DNA of 53,948 nucleotides, from contig JAIXMQ010000116.1 in assembly GCA_025716855.1 (NCBI GenBank), positions 1 to 53,948 on the forward strand, given 5' to 3'. Of the stretch, positions 1 through 12,004 are shown piece by piece; within the stretch, counting starts at the first letter, position 1; the number at the start of each line of letters is the position of its first letter. The position numbers and the translations under genes are program-made. The notes below the pieces were generated by a model. That model worked only from the letters and a program-made list of their open reading frames with translations, did no database searches and was not told the origin of the DNA. Source of the DNA: Pilaira anomala (Eukaryota > Mucoromycota > Mucoromycetes > Mucorales > Mucoraceae).

Positions 1-865
1 CATATTATTTAATAGAAAACAAGAGATATTCACTGGGTTTTATAAATTGGAATATCATACACATAATATGCTTATTTATTAAATAGTTTATACATGTAAT
101 TTATATAACTATATGTTTGTAGACATGATAACAGATGTCTATATTCCCATTTTCAAACGATTACATATAAATTACTTTAACTAATCAGACTATTTTAAAT
201 TAGCATAAACTGGTCTGAACGAAGTCGGGGTTTTTTATAACTTTTTGCATGAAATACACCATTACATCAATTTTTTTTTTCACATGGCATACAGGCAGGT
301 TTTTTTTCTTATACGCCAGACAAACAGGGGTTTTTTTTCTCATACGCCACACAAACAAGTTTTTTTTTTACTATAAATCATCTTTTTTTTTTTTATTTTG
401 TTCTTTTCTTTCACTTTGTTCTTTTTACATATATTCCTTCATTACCGCCCCATTTTTAATCTCTTCTTTTGCCACACTCCTTATCTAGAGAAGAGATTGT
501 TCCAAGAAAAAAAAAAGACCTGCGTAAAACATATTGTTAACAATAGTAAGTCTAATAATTTTATCAGAAAATAAATGATTCATTTTGTCTAATAAATCTC
601 AAATAGAAAATGTCCCTTTTGTCCAAATTACAAGTGAAGAGAGAACAAGTATTACACTAAAAAAAAAAAACTGGTAAGTATTTTGGTGGTTTAACGGCTA
701 GTTGGATCAAATTTCATCCGTGGTTTTACTACCTCATTTTTAACTACTCTTTTACCCAGCACCAGTAAACAGCAAATTTGTTTATTTTATGTAATCTACA
801 AAAAAAAAACAAAAAAAAAAAACAAAACAAAATGTTTTTTTATACCATTATTACACGTTACTCAA
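1..865. other. AT-rich non-coding stretch with degenerate poly-T tandem units
   Basis: No convincing gene. Around 282-370 there are about three degenerate copies of a roughly 30-base unit, each a CATACGCCA(C/G)ACAAACA-like core followed by 8-10 T. The open frame at 249-488 runs through these T tracts and encodes only Phe-rich low complexity. A-rich runs at 660-670 and 799-834 precede the first gene and may lie in its promoter or 5' UTR. Confidence 0.6.
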
Positions 866-1714
866 ATGGAACAGCAAAGAAATCTTATAAAACATTATAT
901 CTCCAACGCACCTAAACCTTGTTTCAATAATCTTGTGCGAAACGAGAAAAATTCGATTGAAAAAGTATCCGTTTTAATTGAAACCAATACTGCTTTATCT
1001 TTACAAAGAAATTGGTGGGTTTCAGCTTACAACAAATGCATTCAAATCGAAAGGCCAGGACTTAAACTACAAAACAAGTAAGTTTGTTACTTTTTTTTAA
1101 AATTTTTTACTTATTATCGTGTAGACCTTTGACTGCGAGCGTCTCGTTTAAGCGAATATTTGAAATCGCTAAAGCAACTGTAAGTATGACTAAAATATAT
1201 TTCTTTCTTTCTGTTGACATCTGTAATACTTTTCTTTAAAAAAATATTATAGAGAGATGCAGCACATGAGTTGAGAGTCTCGACTATACAGACGTCAAGC
1301 ACTATATTCTCTGCTTCTCGAAATGATTTCTTGAATAATTCAACCCATGATGTTAGCACGGAAGAACGCGAAGATGCACGTGAAGAAGGTGAAGAAGGTG
1401 AAGAAGGTGAAGAAGGTGAAGAACGCGAAGAAGAGCATGAAAAACAAGAAACGTATAAAAAAGTGGAGCATAAGGAATTGGAAAAGCTCAAGAAATCTTC
1501 ATGCATTAGTTTAATAAACGAAACTTTTCAACGATATGCTTCACAATCTTTACCAGAAGAGTATTTCAACTATATCAAATCAAAATGTGCCGAGTTGCGG
1601 TCTCATTTTAGTGATTGTCCCACGCCAAATACTGTTTTTTTTCCAATAAATATTCGAGTTTGTCTACTTGGAAAGAATCCATTTGAGCTTGAAGGTCCAA
1701 TAATTGGTTTCTAA
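866..1714 (+). CDS. uncharacterised acidic protein, three exons
   Basis: Not recognised. Three exons join in frame: 866-1077, 1125-1179 and 1253-1714, giving 242 residues. Both introns are GT-AG, with donors GTAAGT. The N-terminal part is basic and mixed. The middle holds a Glu/Gly tract from a nine-base repeat (GAAGAAGGT-like, about 1382-1425), followed by a Lys/Glu-rich, probably helical segment. The C-terminal part is globular-looking, with Cys and aromatic residues. No signal peptide or membrane helix is seen. The start is the first ATG of the frame after an A-rich leader; an upstream exon cannot be excluded. Beyond the TAA the same frame stays open for about 35 codons, and another frame is open at 1816-2019, so the gene may be a 3'-truncated relic. 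Confidence 0.5.
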
Positions 1715-2358
1715 TTACAATCGATACGGATAGACGATGTAATTAAAACATTCATAGTCTTGGTACCCAGCAAGAGTTTTGATTTCTGTCAACATTCATC
1801 AAGCATAGCTCTAAATTGGTATACCTAGTATTGATACGACGCAAAGAACTCTGGGGAAAGTTGCCTTTCTTAGTAGAAAAGTTTTTTCTTAGTGTGCATC
1901 GAGTGAAGGAAGCCTACCATAGATTTCGCAACAGAGTACAAGCAATGCCTTATGTCCCTTCACAAGAATCATTTCTTCAAGTATTTTGGTGGCAATATGT
2001 GTTGCAATGGGGTTTATAGACCAGCTATTATTTAAAAAAAACTTTTACTAAAACGTCCACTTCTGTTGAATGTAAGAGGTAGTTGTGCAACCTTAGTTTG
2101 GATGATTCAGGAAATGTTGTTTTATACACTTCGCAAACAATTAAACTAAAGCTCATGACTTCAAAGATGTGGAAATTAATAACAGCTTTTTTGCGAAACG
2201 CTTTTTTTTTAAGTTAGCGCAAATTAATCTTTATCTCAACGCAAACAAAAACAGTAAAATAAATATTGTTGTTCTTCCGACATTTGAAAGTCATCATTCT
2301 TTTCTTTTTTTTATAAACGACAATAATAATAAAAGGTTATTTATTAAAAGTCAATGAT
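1715..2358 (+). other. non-coding stretch with a possible coding remnant
   Basis: A 67-codon open frame without a credible start (1816-2019) has ordinary protein-like composition (Trp, Arg and Tyr spread through it) and could be the decayed 3' end of the preceding gene. The rest, up to the cyclin start, is A/T-rich and would contain the cyclin promoter. I see no clear TATA element. Confidence 0.35.
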
Positions 2359-3185
2359 ATGGATCCAACACAATTTGATTTAGCTAACTTTCCAGTTAAA
2401 GATACAATAAAAATCTTAACAGTACTTTTAGAACAAATTACCTTGACCAATGACCAACACCATCTTGAAGCTAAAACTTTTCAAACATCTACTTATACCT
2501 GCTTTCATGCTCGTTCTATACCGAGCATATCTATACACGCCTATTTTACTCGAATTTTAAAGTACTGTCCTTGTGCCAATGAATGTTTGATAGCTTTACT
2601 TGTATATTTTGATCGTATGACATTACCTAACCCAGATCTCCATCTAAAACCTTTACACATTGATTCTTATAACGTGCATCGACTCATTATTACTGGCCTT
2701 ATGATTTCCAGTAAATTATACTCAGACGTATTTTTCACGAATACTCGATATGCCAAAGTAAGTTAACAAAAATAAACATATGGACAGCTAATTTTGAACT
2801 AAACATCTGCTTTTCTGTTTAGGTGGGCGGGCTGCCCGTATCTGAATTAAATGCATTAGAGTTGGAATTTTTAAGATTAAATAATTATAGTTTGTTTGTT
2901 ACAATAGAAGAACTTCAAAAATATGGAGATAATATACTACATCACTGGAATCATACACAAGATTTGGAGTCTCTTATTTTGAAAGATATTGATAACATGA
3001 GTCATGATGAAATTGCAAGACCTTTTAGTAGATTGACAATGGAAAATAAATATACCTCTACTAGTCCAACTTCAGCCGATAAGAGCTGGAGATATAGTCA
3101 TGACACGAGTAGACAGACCTTTTCTGTGAGAAGCAGTACTCCGGGAAACAACGTAGTTGAAGCAGAGGTTTTACGTAGAATATAA
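2359..3185 (+). CDS. Pho80-like cyclin (PCL family)
   Basis: Two exons, 2359-2757 and 2823-3185, with a GTAAGT...TTTAG intron, give a 253-residue protein. It matches the Pho80/Pcl6-7 cyclin fold: a first helix region with a Ser-Ile-His-Tyr-Phe-like stretch, a cysteine-rich helix followed by YFDRM (about residues 88-92), the helix HRLIITGLMISSK (about 114-126), then a TNTRYAKVGG signature spanning the intron. That signature is typical of Pho80 (consensus NT-YAKVGG) and is followed by ELNALELEFL. In yeast, Pho80 activates the CDK Pho85 and controls phosphate signalling; Pcl6/Pcl7 control glycogen metabolism, and I cannot choose between them. After the cyclin box come about 70 Ser/Thr-rich residues, likely disordered. 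The ATG at 2359 begins the homologous frame; an out-of-frame ATG lies five bases upstream. Confidence 0.88.
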
Positions 3186-3553
3186 TCACACTTTCTTTTT
3201 CGACCATACAATACTTAGTAGAGCTTACTGAAATAAAAAAATAAAAATAAACTCTGGTAGTTAATATATTAGATCTGCTATTGTATTTATAATTTATTGT
3301 TTACCACTTAATACTATTATGGTATATATTAAATGCAGTCCAGCAGATTGACGTGTATTTTCTATTCATCTCATTCAGCTGTGTAACTATCGTCCTAAAG
3401 AAACTATATTTGTGTCAACCGGGTATGTAAGCGATACGAATATTACATACTTTCAAATTTCGAAGCTAGATTGGCTATATATACAGCTCATAATTATGTA
3501 GTTTTTTTTTTTTTTTACCTACTTCATTATCATACTTTCTTTTGTTCTAACAA
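3186..3553 (+). other. intergenic, lipase promoter region
   Basis: AT-rich spacer between two genes on the same strand. Apart from the TATA element listed separately and a poly-T run at about 3501-3516 just before the lipase start, I see nothing distinctive. Confidence 0.5.
3476..3483 (+). promoter_or_regulatory. TATA box of the lipase gene
   Basis: TATATATA lies 70 bases upstream of the lipase ATG, followed by a T-rich stretch. Position and sequence fit a fungal TATA element; assigning it to the lipase is inference. Confidence 0.5.
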
Positions 3554-5040
3554 ATGCCCAAGAAGTTTTTTGTAATTTTATTAGCATTGTCATTATATTA
3601 TGCAACATACGCGGCTACAATACCATTTGAAACATTAGAGCAAAAAGATTCTACAGATTTAACTAGCTCAAAATACCCCATAAAGCCCTTAAATGAATCA
3701 CTTGTACTTCCTAAGTCACAAAGAATATATCGTTTCAATAGTACATCCAATGTTATCAAAACTGCTCTCTTCTACTCAAATTTATGTAAAACGTCCAACT
3801 GTAGAGCAAGTTTAGATAAATGGGATTGTGAAAATTGTTTATCAACTTTACCTGATGGCACGGTAATAAGGTCTTTCCAAACATTTCCATTAGGTGTAAC
3901 GGGGCAGGTCATTTTGTCAGAAGAGTAAATGTTTTTGATACAACCCCTAACAATTCATTACTAAAATTATATATAGAAGGGAATCCATATACGTGGTAAT
4001 CAGAGGAGCATCATCCTTTCGCTCAAAGATCCTGGTAATACTCTCGTTTATATTATTAAGTATACAGTATTCATTTTGTTTTTAGTTCATTGATAACGAG
4101 CTTGTACGCCATCCTCTCATACCAGGAGTGAGGGTTCAGCGAGGTATCTGAAATTGTATAAAATTAGTTAACAGAATATTTCATTAACAAAAGTAAACTT
4201 TAGGGGCATTGGATGCATTATTTGATGTAAGAGATATTGTTTTTCGTACTGTAAATGATCAATTATTAATACATCCAACTTATAAACTAAATGTTGTAGG
4301 GTAAGTAAAGCAAATTTAATAGCCATTTATCTTACATTTTATTTTTCGACGTATAGACATTCCTTTGGTGGTGCAATTGCGTCGCTTGTAACTGTTGACT
4401 TGTTCCAACGGCTTCCAATTGTTTATGCAAAAAACATCTCCGGTTATTTTTTTGGTACCAAAGTTTTTTTTAACAAACATTATATAAACACTGATGCAAA
4501 AGTTTCAAACTGGTAGGTAAACCAAGGGTAGGCGACATAAAGTATGCAGAATATGTCTCGAAAAACAAAATCCCTATGAGAAGATACGTTGAAGAGAATG
4601 ATGGTAGGCAAACAAGTTTCAAGTTAGTGTTAACAGTTACTAACTATGAGCTAAGATGTAACACATCATCCTGATCTCACTCAAGGATACATGGTATATA
4701 AGATTATGAATACAAAATATCATGGCTCTCATTTTACATTATTTCTGTATAGCACGAGGGTAATGAATATTGGTTAAAATCAAGTGATAAACTTGAAATG
4801 TGTAAGTGAATATCATAATTTGAAAAAAAAAAAGACTAAAAGCGTAAATTTATAGTTGTATGTTTGGGGCCTACGGAAACTAGAAGCTGCTCTTCTTCAG
4901 TTCACTTTACGGCAGTACCACCACATTTAACGTAAATATAATAGATTTGTATATCCTATAAGTCACCAATAGTTTTTTCTTTTTTTAGTTACTTTGGTAT
5001 CGTTCAAGACTGTAAAAGTGACATTTATAATATTTTTTAA
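3554..5040 (+). CDS. secreted class 3 lipase (Rhizomucor/Rhizopus type), 10 exons
   Basis: Triacylglycerol hydrolase. Exons 3554-3924, 3977-4034, 4086-4143, 4204-4300, 4357-4454, 4517-4603, 4656-4693, 4753-4801, 4856-4931 and 4989-5040 total 984 nt, or 327 residues. Residues 1-20 are a signal peptide ending in YATYA. IYVVIRGASSFRS aligns with the oxyanion-hole region of Rhizomucor miehei lipase (IYIVFRGSSSIRN). The nucleophile is Ser197 in GHSFGGA, the acid is Asp256 in NDDVTHHPD, and the base is His309 in PPHLTYFG. The spacings, 59 and 53 residues, nearly equal those of the R. miehei enzyme (144/203/257). A propeptide probably covers about residues 21-60. Stops in every frame vanish once the nine introns are removed, so the gene looks intact. 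The first intron contains a TACTAA branch-site-like motif. Likely secreted to digest external fat. Confidence 0.9.
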
Positions 5041-6263
5041 TAAACTTAAAGTTTGATAATATTGAATCTGTTTCGAGTTTCCGGCATTAATGCTTATAAA
5101 GAATGTAAACTCCTTGACGTTGTAGTCGGATTTTTTTCAAGACACAAAACTCCTATAAAGCGAATATATATTCCATTAGTGTATGACTAGAATCACTTGT
5201 ATGTATCACTACCTTCCACTTTTGTTGTCTCAACATACATGCGCCAAAAATATCAGCAGAAGCAGTAGTAGTACAGTAGCCTTAGGATGAAAAGATAATT
5301 CTCTAGAAGTAATCATTTGACTGTTTCGATGCATGTCAGTATTGTTATGAATGTTACGCAGGAATTAAACAAAATACACAGATAATTTTTTTGAAATGAC
5401 TAGTCAGTATATGATTTTGAGTGAAGCTTCCTTGGAAGATTATATCATAACCGGCAGAAATTTCCTAAGAGTTGCTGAGTTATACTTAAAGATTAATCAA
5501 TTTTGCAAGCTCAAATCAGAGTAAAAGGGAATGTGATGCGTCGAATTACATTATTGATACCGAGACTTACATATTTTATAAATTTTATAAATAACATTTC
5601 TATAAACAAATAATAAAAAAATGCGTTATTTAGTTGATGTCACGTTACTATTGATTTGCCACTATATGCTGATCAGTATTCTCTTTAAAGCTCATGAACT
5701 CATTCTGATATTCACTTGTTGCTTTGCTATGACTCTCTTTTATATTATCAAAGGACTCTACAATTATTTTTTCTATTTAAGTTCAATAAATAAAATCGTG
5801 ATTTAAACTAAATTCAAACTTTTATTAGAGTTGAAACAAAACAACGAGTTTAACTTTAGCAAAATTGAGACCTACAAATTGGTCCTCAATTCTACGTCAA
5901 TTAAAACTAGAAGTCAATAAACGATACAAGATGAATATTCTATTTCAAGAAGAAGCAATCGTGCTTTTTGAAAAAAATATCAAGTGTTGCCAATAATCAT
6001 ACCTTAATAAAATTGACTTTTAAATTTTTCACAAAACTTAATTTGGTATGAATGTGGTAGGAATTGAAATATTTCATTTCTCTTTAAAAAAAACATATTT
6101 CCTGCTTGTTCTTTATTTCTTCTTTTTTTATACAAATCTAAAATGGGTAAATAAGAATAAAAAGTGTTGTCTAAACTAATATCCCTGTTGCTTACAAAAA
6201 AAAAAAAATGAATTTGTAGCTGATGTTTATAATCAATTTCAAAACTATAAGAGAAGTAAGCGA
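5041..6263. other. intergenic, no supported gene
   Basis: About 1.2 kb of AT-rich DNA between the lipase and SEC24. A 61-codon frame at 5621-5806 would give a short hydrophobic peptide, but it has no homology I recognise and typical random composition for this base content. The last few hundred bases probably hold the SEC24 promoter. Confidence 0.5.
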
Positions 6264-9200
6264 ATGTATCCAATGACAGGTGCTCCTGCTCCTATGCAAC
6301 AGAGCAACCGAGGTGAAAGGCAGAGCAGACAGTCTATTACGGTGACGCATAGTCCTAACCGGTTAACCGAAGAAATCTCGAGATGTTCAATTTACGAGAA
6401 AGTAGCTGCTAATCCGTTGAACAAGGATTATAAAAAGTACGATTTATCGTTAATGGGCAGTGCACCACCTATTGAAGACTTTCAGTTACCAATGTCTGCG
6501 CCACAAGTTCTACCCAGTGTAAAATGATATTTTTGACAACAATAAGATACATAAATATTTATCATATTTAATTAATTTTAGGCATCTGCCACGGCTTCTG
6601 TTTACAGCCAATGCGATCCTGGCTTTCAACGATGCACTTTGAATGCACTACCTGCATCTAATTATTTATTAAAAAAATCAAAGCTCCCTTTATCCGTTTT
6701 ATTGGAGCCCTATCCGAGAAGTCAAGTAGAGAATGTAATTATAAAAACATAAATGCTTAACATTTTTTTACTCACGAAGTATTTGTTTATTTGCTATTTT
6801 AGGTGGAAGTTCCTTTAATAACAGATGGAGTTGTAAACCGTTGTACGAGATGTAAGTCATTTATCAACCCTTTCGTTCAATTCATTGATGGTGGATTGAA
6901 GTGGCAATGTAATTTATGTGGATTGGATAGTAATGACGGTAAGAAACGAAAAAAGGTTTATTATTAAATTAAACAACTTACCCAAAAAATAAAAATAATA
7001 AAAATAGTTCCACCTGCTTATGACTGGGATTATATTACAAAACAGAGATCGGACCGTTGGAGTAGACCAGAATTAAACTATGGGTGTGTTGATTATGTTG
7101 CAACATCTGAGTTTATGTCGAGACCTCCACAACCTCCAGTCTACGTTTTTGTAATTGATACTAGTTTGGAAGCAGTTCAAACGGGTATGATTGAAGTATT
7201 GGCCGAAGCACTTACGGCATCGTTAGATCGAATCCCAAACAATGAGGGTAGGACAAGAATTGGATTCATCACTGTTAATCACGCAATTGGGTTTTATGCC
7301 TTAAATAACAAGGAGCCAGAATTAATGATGATGCCAGAGATCGATGATATTTATCTTCCTCGATCTCATACAGATTTAGTCGTAAATTTAGAAGAATCAA
7401 AGGCAATTATTTTAGACTTATTAGAGAGGTTAAAGGCTATGTTCACTATGAACGCTGAGACTTACGCAACTACAAAAAATAATAACTGCCTTGGCCCTGC
7501 ATTAAAAGTAGCTCGACAACTTTTGGTAAATATATCTACACTCGCACATATAACGTAAGAGGAATTAAATTAACATAAATGTTTTATAATTAAGGCTCCA
7601 ACTGGTGGAAAAATTATCTGCTTTCAAGCAAGCTTACCTAACATGGGTATAGGTTCATTGTACCCTTATACCATACATAAACAGAACTCCACAGGCGAAC
7701 ATTTGTTATTAGAGCCAGCAAGTGATTTTTATCGATCGTTTTCAGAGGAATGTACCAAGTTGCATATTTGTACAGATATGTTTGTCTTTGGCAGTCAAAA
7801 TATTGATGTTGCTACTCTAAGTAAGAAAAGTGAAACCAAATTTCTTGCATTATTATTCTGAATACTTAACCTTTTCTTTATAGATGTTGTTCCTAGATTT
7901 ACAGGTGGACAAACCCATTATTACCCAGGATTTAATTCAAAAAATCAAGGTGATAGAGAGAAACTTAAATTAGAAATTAAAAAATTGATCAAGGAAGAAA
8001 TTGGACTAGAAGCAATTATCAGAACACGATGTTCACCAGGATTGGTTTGTAAATCGTATCATGGCAACTTTTCTTTTCAAGAACCGGATATTCTGGTACT
8101 TCCCAATGTACCTAGAGATGCTAGCTACTGCGCAGACCTGGCTATTGAACGAGACCTACAAGGAGACTATGCTTATATTCAGACTTGTATGTTGTTTACA
8201 ACCTGTTTTGGTGAAAGATGTATTCGTGTCATGACAACTTGCATACCTGTTACAAAAAAGATAACCGATGTATACTATGATGTAGACCAATTAAGTTGTG
8301 TGAGAGCACTAGCATATCAAGGTATTTCTAAAAGGTTATAGAGAGACAAGAGAAATTTATTTATTTTTATTTTTTTAGCAATTGATAAAGCTGTGACATT
8401 CAAAGTGAGGGATGGTAAAGAGTATTTAATTCAAAAGACAATCGACATTTGTCGTTCATACAGTAAAGAAGTAATCGGAATTGCACCTTCAAAGAATACA
8501 CAGCTTAAAATTAGTAGGTCATTAAGTCTGCTTCCTGCAATGACGCTTGCTTTGATAAAAAGTGTAAGTGAAGAGTTATAATTTCTATCGGTGCTTGTAC
8601 TAATGCAATTAAAATAGGAAACATTTAATGACACAGGAGCAGTTCCAGTAAACATGTCGAATCTATCAGGCCTGCTATTACGGACATTACCCAGTAGTTT
8701 GTGGACTAAATACGTTTATCCTAATCTTTATTCTCTTCATAACATGCCTGTTCAAGTAAGTGTATTTGACTTCATACTTTACATTGGTTCTAATTTTTTT
8801 CATATTAAAGGCAGGAACATTTGATGACAAAGGCCATTGCATTATGCCAGCTAAATTAAATTTATCGAGTGAAAGATTAGAACGACACGGCTGCTATCTC
8901 ATTGAAAATGGTCATCGTATATTAATTTGGATCGGAAGAGAAGCTGTGCCGAAACTATGTGAAGATTTATTGAACGTCTCCAAGGTGAATGAAGTGAGAT
9001 CAGGCCAAGTAAGATAATTGTTATAACATATTTCTTCGCTATACTAATAGAGATTATTAGGTTCCGGCATTACCAATATTGAATAATGCGTTTTCAGAAA
9101 GAGTAGGCCGGATTATTAAAAGTCTTCGTACAGATCAAAGACATAGCAATCATTATCCTTCACTCTATGTCGTGAAAGAAGATGGTGACCCAATGCTCAG

Positions 9201-9339
9201 AAATTGGTTCATGACACATTTATTGGAAGATAGACAGCAGCCTCTGAAATCAAGTTCTTTTAATCCTAGAATGCAAAAATCAATTAGTTTAGAAACAAGC
9301 TACTTCCAATGGATTAATTATATCAAAGATCAGATGTAA
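6264..9339 (+). CDS. SEC24: COPII coat cargo-adaptor Sec24
   Basis: Sec24 pairs with Sec23 in the inner COPII coat and selects cargo at ER exit sites. Ten exons (6264-6518, 6582-6734, 6803-6938, 7008-7525, 7595-7820, 7884-8321, 8379-8563, 8618-8755, 8811-9008, 9061-9339) give 841 residues. Order: short disordered N-terminus; zinc finger with Cys150, Cys153, Cys172 and Cys175 (CTRC...CNLC); trunk domain beginning [11 protein letters not shown]; beta-sandwich ([16 protein letters not shown]); helical domain; C-terminal gelsolin-like domain ([13 protein letters not shown]). The N-terminal tail before the zinc finger, about 150 residues, is shorter than the Pro/Gln-rich tails of many fungal paralogues. 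The chosen ATG is the first in frame, but an upstream non-coding or coding exon cannot be excluded. The gene converges on the reductase gene, with 172 bases between the stop codons. Confidence 0.93.
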
Positions 9340-9511
9340 TGATATATATCTTTATTATCTTTCTTTTCAGTATGTACTATATTACATCCTTTTTTTTTTT
9401 AGTCTTACTTCATATCATATCATAATAATAAACAAATTTATACATCATTTTTATATATATATTTATTGTGTTTATTACAAAAAAAAAACATGTCTGTATA
9501 TATCAATAACT

Positions 9512-10627
9512 TTAAAGCTTAAAGCTGGGAGGGTTCAAAACGATATCTGGGTAATTGGGGAAATTAGGGTTCATCCAGGCAGCACCATCAACAACGAGAA
9601 TAGTACCAGTGATATAACTAGCACCTTCAGAGAAAAGGAAAACAGTTGATTGGGCAATATCTTGGACTTCACCCATACGCTAGCATAAAAAAAAATGAGA
9701 AAATTTTCATATATCAGTTTACGCTGACTCATTCATTTTCCCTCGTTTATTTGTTTGTCTTACCTGCAAAGGGATGCTGTTCATTTCGAAAGCAGGACCT
9801 AACTTTTCCATACCGACAGTTGAAGCCTAAATAGTTTATCAGTAATTTAATTCCTTTTTAGTGCTATATTTACTTACGATAGGTCCAGGAGCAATACCTA
9901 CAGGAATAAAAATATGATTAGTATGGAATTTTTTAATAGTTTACTTCATATTTTTCTCTATTACCATTAACACCTATTAAATGATATAATTAGTTTTTTG
10001 AGATAATCAGATTTTAGTGCAAATTTTGCTTTTTTTTTTACTTACGAATACCGTGAGGACCTAATTCGAGAGCCCAATGCTTTGTTAAAGCCTAAATGTA
10101 ATATAAAATAAGGCAATTGCTCGTGAGTAAAAAAAAAACAATACGTGGCACGAAAACCTAATTGTATATACTTACATCAATAGCGGCCTTAGCAGCGCCA
10201 GCATGCTGTTGGAATGGAGTACCTGTATAGTGTAAAGTAGCAGTGACATTAATGACAGCGCCCTTGGAAGCCTTAAGATGTTCAACAGCAGCCTTGGTAA
10301 AGTTAAAAGTACCAAGCAAATCAATTTCAATAACGGTTCTGAAAGCGTTGTAAGATAAATGGTCGAATGGGGCTAAAAAGTTACCAGCGGCACCATTGAT
10401 CAAGAAATCGAGACGACCGTATTTCTCAACTGTAATTTTGACAGCGTTTTCAACATCAGCAGGGTTACGAACATCACCGGCAACAGCGCTATGTATTAAA
10501 TTAATTTTTTAAAATTTGTTATATGAATCTATATATAAAAACTTACAAGACTTCACCACCAGTCTTGATACTCATTTCTTTGGCTGCTTTCTCCAACTTG
10601 TCCTTGCTATTTTTAAAAAATAAAGTA

Positions 10628-10689
<62 letters not shown>

Positions 10690-10872
10690 TTTTTGAAAAA
10701 ATCCTTTTTTTTTATTGTACCTTCTAGAAAAGATGACAGCTTTTGCACCATGTCTAACCATGGCTTCAGTCATACCACGGCAGATACCGCTACCACCACC
10801 GGAACACAATAAAATCTTTCCAGCAAAGAGGTTATCTTTGAAAATCGTGGTAGTTTCGACAGCAGGAGCCAT
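9512..10872 (-). CDS. SPS19: peroxisomal-type 2,4-dienoyl-CoA reductase (SDR)
   Basis: NADPH-dependent reductase of polyunsaturated fatty acyl-CoA beta-oxidation. Eight exons on the minus strand (10721-10872, 10547-10606, 10176-10488, 10046-10091, 9965-9973, 9878-9897, 9764-9826, 9512-9679) give 276 residues. Evidence: the coenzyme motif SGGGSGICRG (residues 24-33), INGAAGNF for the SDR NNAG motif, and the segment GTPFQQHAGAAKAA, typical of DECR2/Sps19 enzymes, which lack the usual SDR Tyr. The C-terminal GIAPGPI...GAAWMNP segment also fits. Exon 5 is only nine bases. The first intron carries a long ATT microsatellite. The last three residues are FKL, a poor match to the PTS1 consensus where Sps19 of yeast has SKL, so peroxisomal import is uncertain. 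Confidence 0.9.
10628..10684. repeat. (ATT)n microsatellite in an intron
   Basis: About 19 perfect ATT units inside the first intron of the dienoyl-CoA reductase gene. Likely length-polymorphic between strains; no function is visible. Confidence 0.9.
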
Positions 10873-12004
10873 TGTGTATCTGATATAACTAAGAAGTTTA
10901 AAAAAGAAGATGCCGTGGGGAACAAAAAAAAAAAATAAAATAAAAAATAAATACTTTTTTTATCACGTGAAAACTAGACTCAACAATCTATCCAAATTCG
11001 GTTTCCTAAATGGTTTAGGCGTTCACGAATTAGGTACCACTACCGAAGCCTTCACGAAAGGCAGTTCGAACGTTAACTTTTTTATAGCAGAACAATAAGT
11101 TTCTAAGGTACGAGTAAAAAGTCGTGGTACAAAAAATATGCGGTCTTTTTATGTGTTGTAATGGGTCTTTTCGTACCTGTTGTTTTAATAATATTACTAT
11201 AACCGTATCACTTCTTGACTATAATAACCAAATCCTGACTAACAACAAGCTAGAAGAGTCTCAAAACAAAATAGGGGATAAAGGCTTGATTTATTTATTT
11301 ATACCTTTTTCTGCTCTATAAGCACTTCGTGTAAAAAAAAAAAGCTAGATTTACAAATAAATGGGGCTTTAATGCTATAAAATCGTTATTTTACTGCGGT
11401 TTGTGTACTTTCAATTGAATGACGAATTATTGCCAAAATAAATAAATAAAAAAAATGTATTCCATGAGATTGGTATTTTCGGTGGCGAGAAATTTCTACA
11501 AGTACTACACAAGTTCCTAGGAGCATCTACAGTGCTTTGTGTAAAAGTCTCAAAAAGTCAAATTTGGACAAATGCTTGCGTAGAGGATTCTTAAAAAGGG
11601 CCAGAATGAAATATCCGCAGAAACAACCTCACCACAGCCTCACAACACGAAAGGTTGGGACAGCTGTTTAGACCCACAAATTGTTGTATCGGAATCTTAA
11701 TTACCCAGTGTTCCTTTAAAAAACTTAACTATAATCTCAAAACCCTACTTCAGGATTCTTGGATTTATTCTTAAAACTTAGGGAATAAAAAGGCTCAATT
11801 TTATTTAATAAAGATTGAAAGCAGCTTTAATAAAGGCGTGCGCGATACAATGCTGAGTCCAGTCATATTACACGACCCTCATTTGTGTTGTGTAACACCA
11901 TTCACAAATATTACGTTTCCCTAGTCCGGACCTCATCACAATATAAAAACCGGAAAAGATTTTTTTTTTTACCTTTTTTCTTATTATTTCAAAAAAATAA
12001 AAAA
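10873..12004. other. divergent intergenic region
   Basis: About 1.1 kb between two divergently transcribed metabolic genes, the reductase (-) and the NmrA-like gene (+). A palindromic CACGTG (E-box) occurs at about 10964-10969, roughly 90 bases upstream of the reductase start. Short open frames at 10910-11098 and 11124-11321 look like chance. No other feature is recognised. Confidence 0.5.
11942..11949 (+). promoter_or_regulatory. TATA box of the NmrA-like gene
   Basis: TATAAAAA lies 55 bases before the ATG at 12005 and is followed by a pyrimidine-rich run and an A-rich leader, a common fungal core-promoter layout. Its role is inferred from position. Confidence 0.5.

Noticed and set aside
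249..488. 79-codon frame on the plus strand
   Set aside because: It reads through poly-T tracts and yields only Phe-rich low complexity; no start context or domain.
1114..1506. 130-codon frame antisense to the first gene
   Set aside because: Its Ser-rich repeat is the antisense of the Glu/Gly repeat in the spliced plus-strand model, which has good splice sites.
3904..3930. In-frame TAA after LSEE suggesting a broken lipase
   Set aside because: GTAAAT at 3925 is an intron donor; the acceptor at 3976 restores the frame exactly into the IYVV strand, and the whole 984-nt model is open.
5621..5806. Small hydrophobic 61-residue frame
   Set aside because: T-rich DNA readily gives hydrophobic frames; there is no homology, no upstream signal and no neighbour that needs it.
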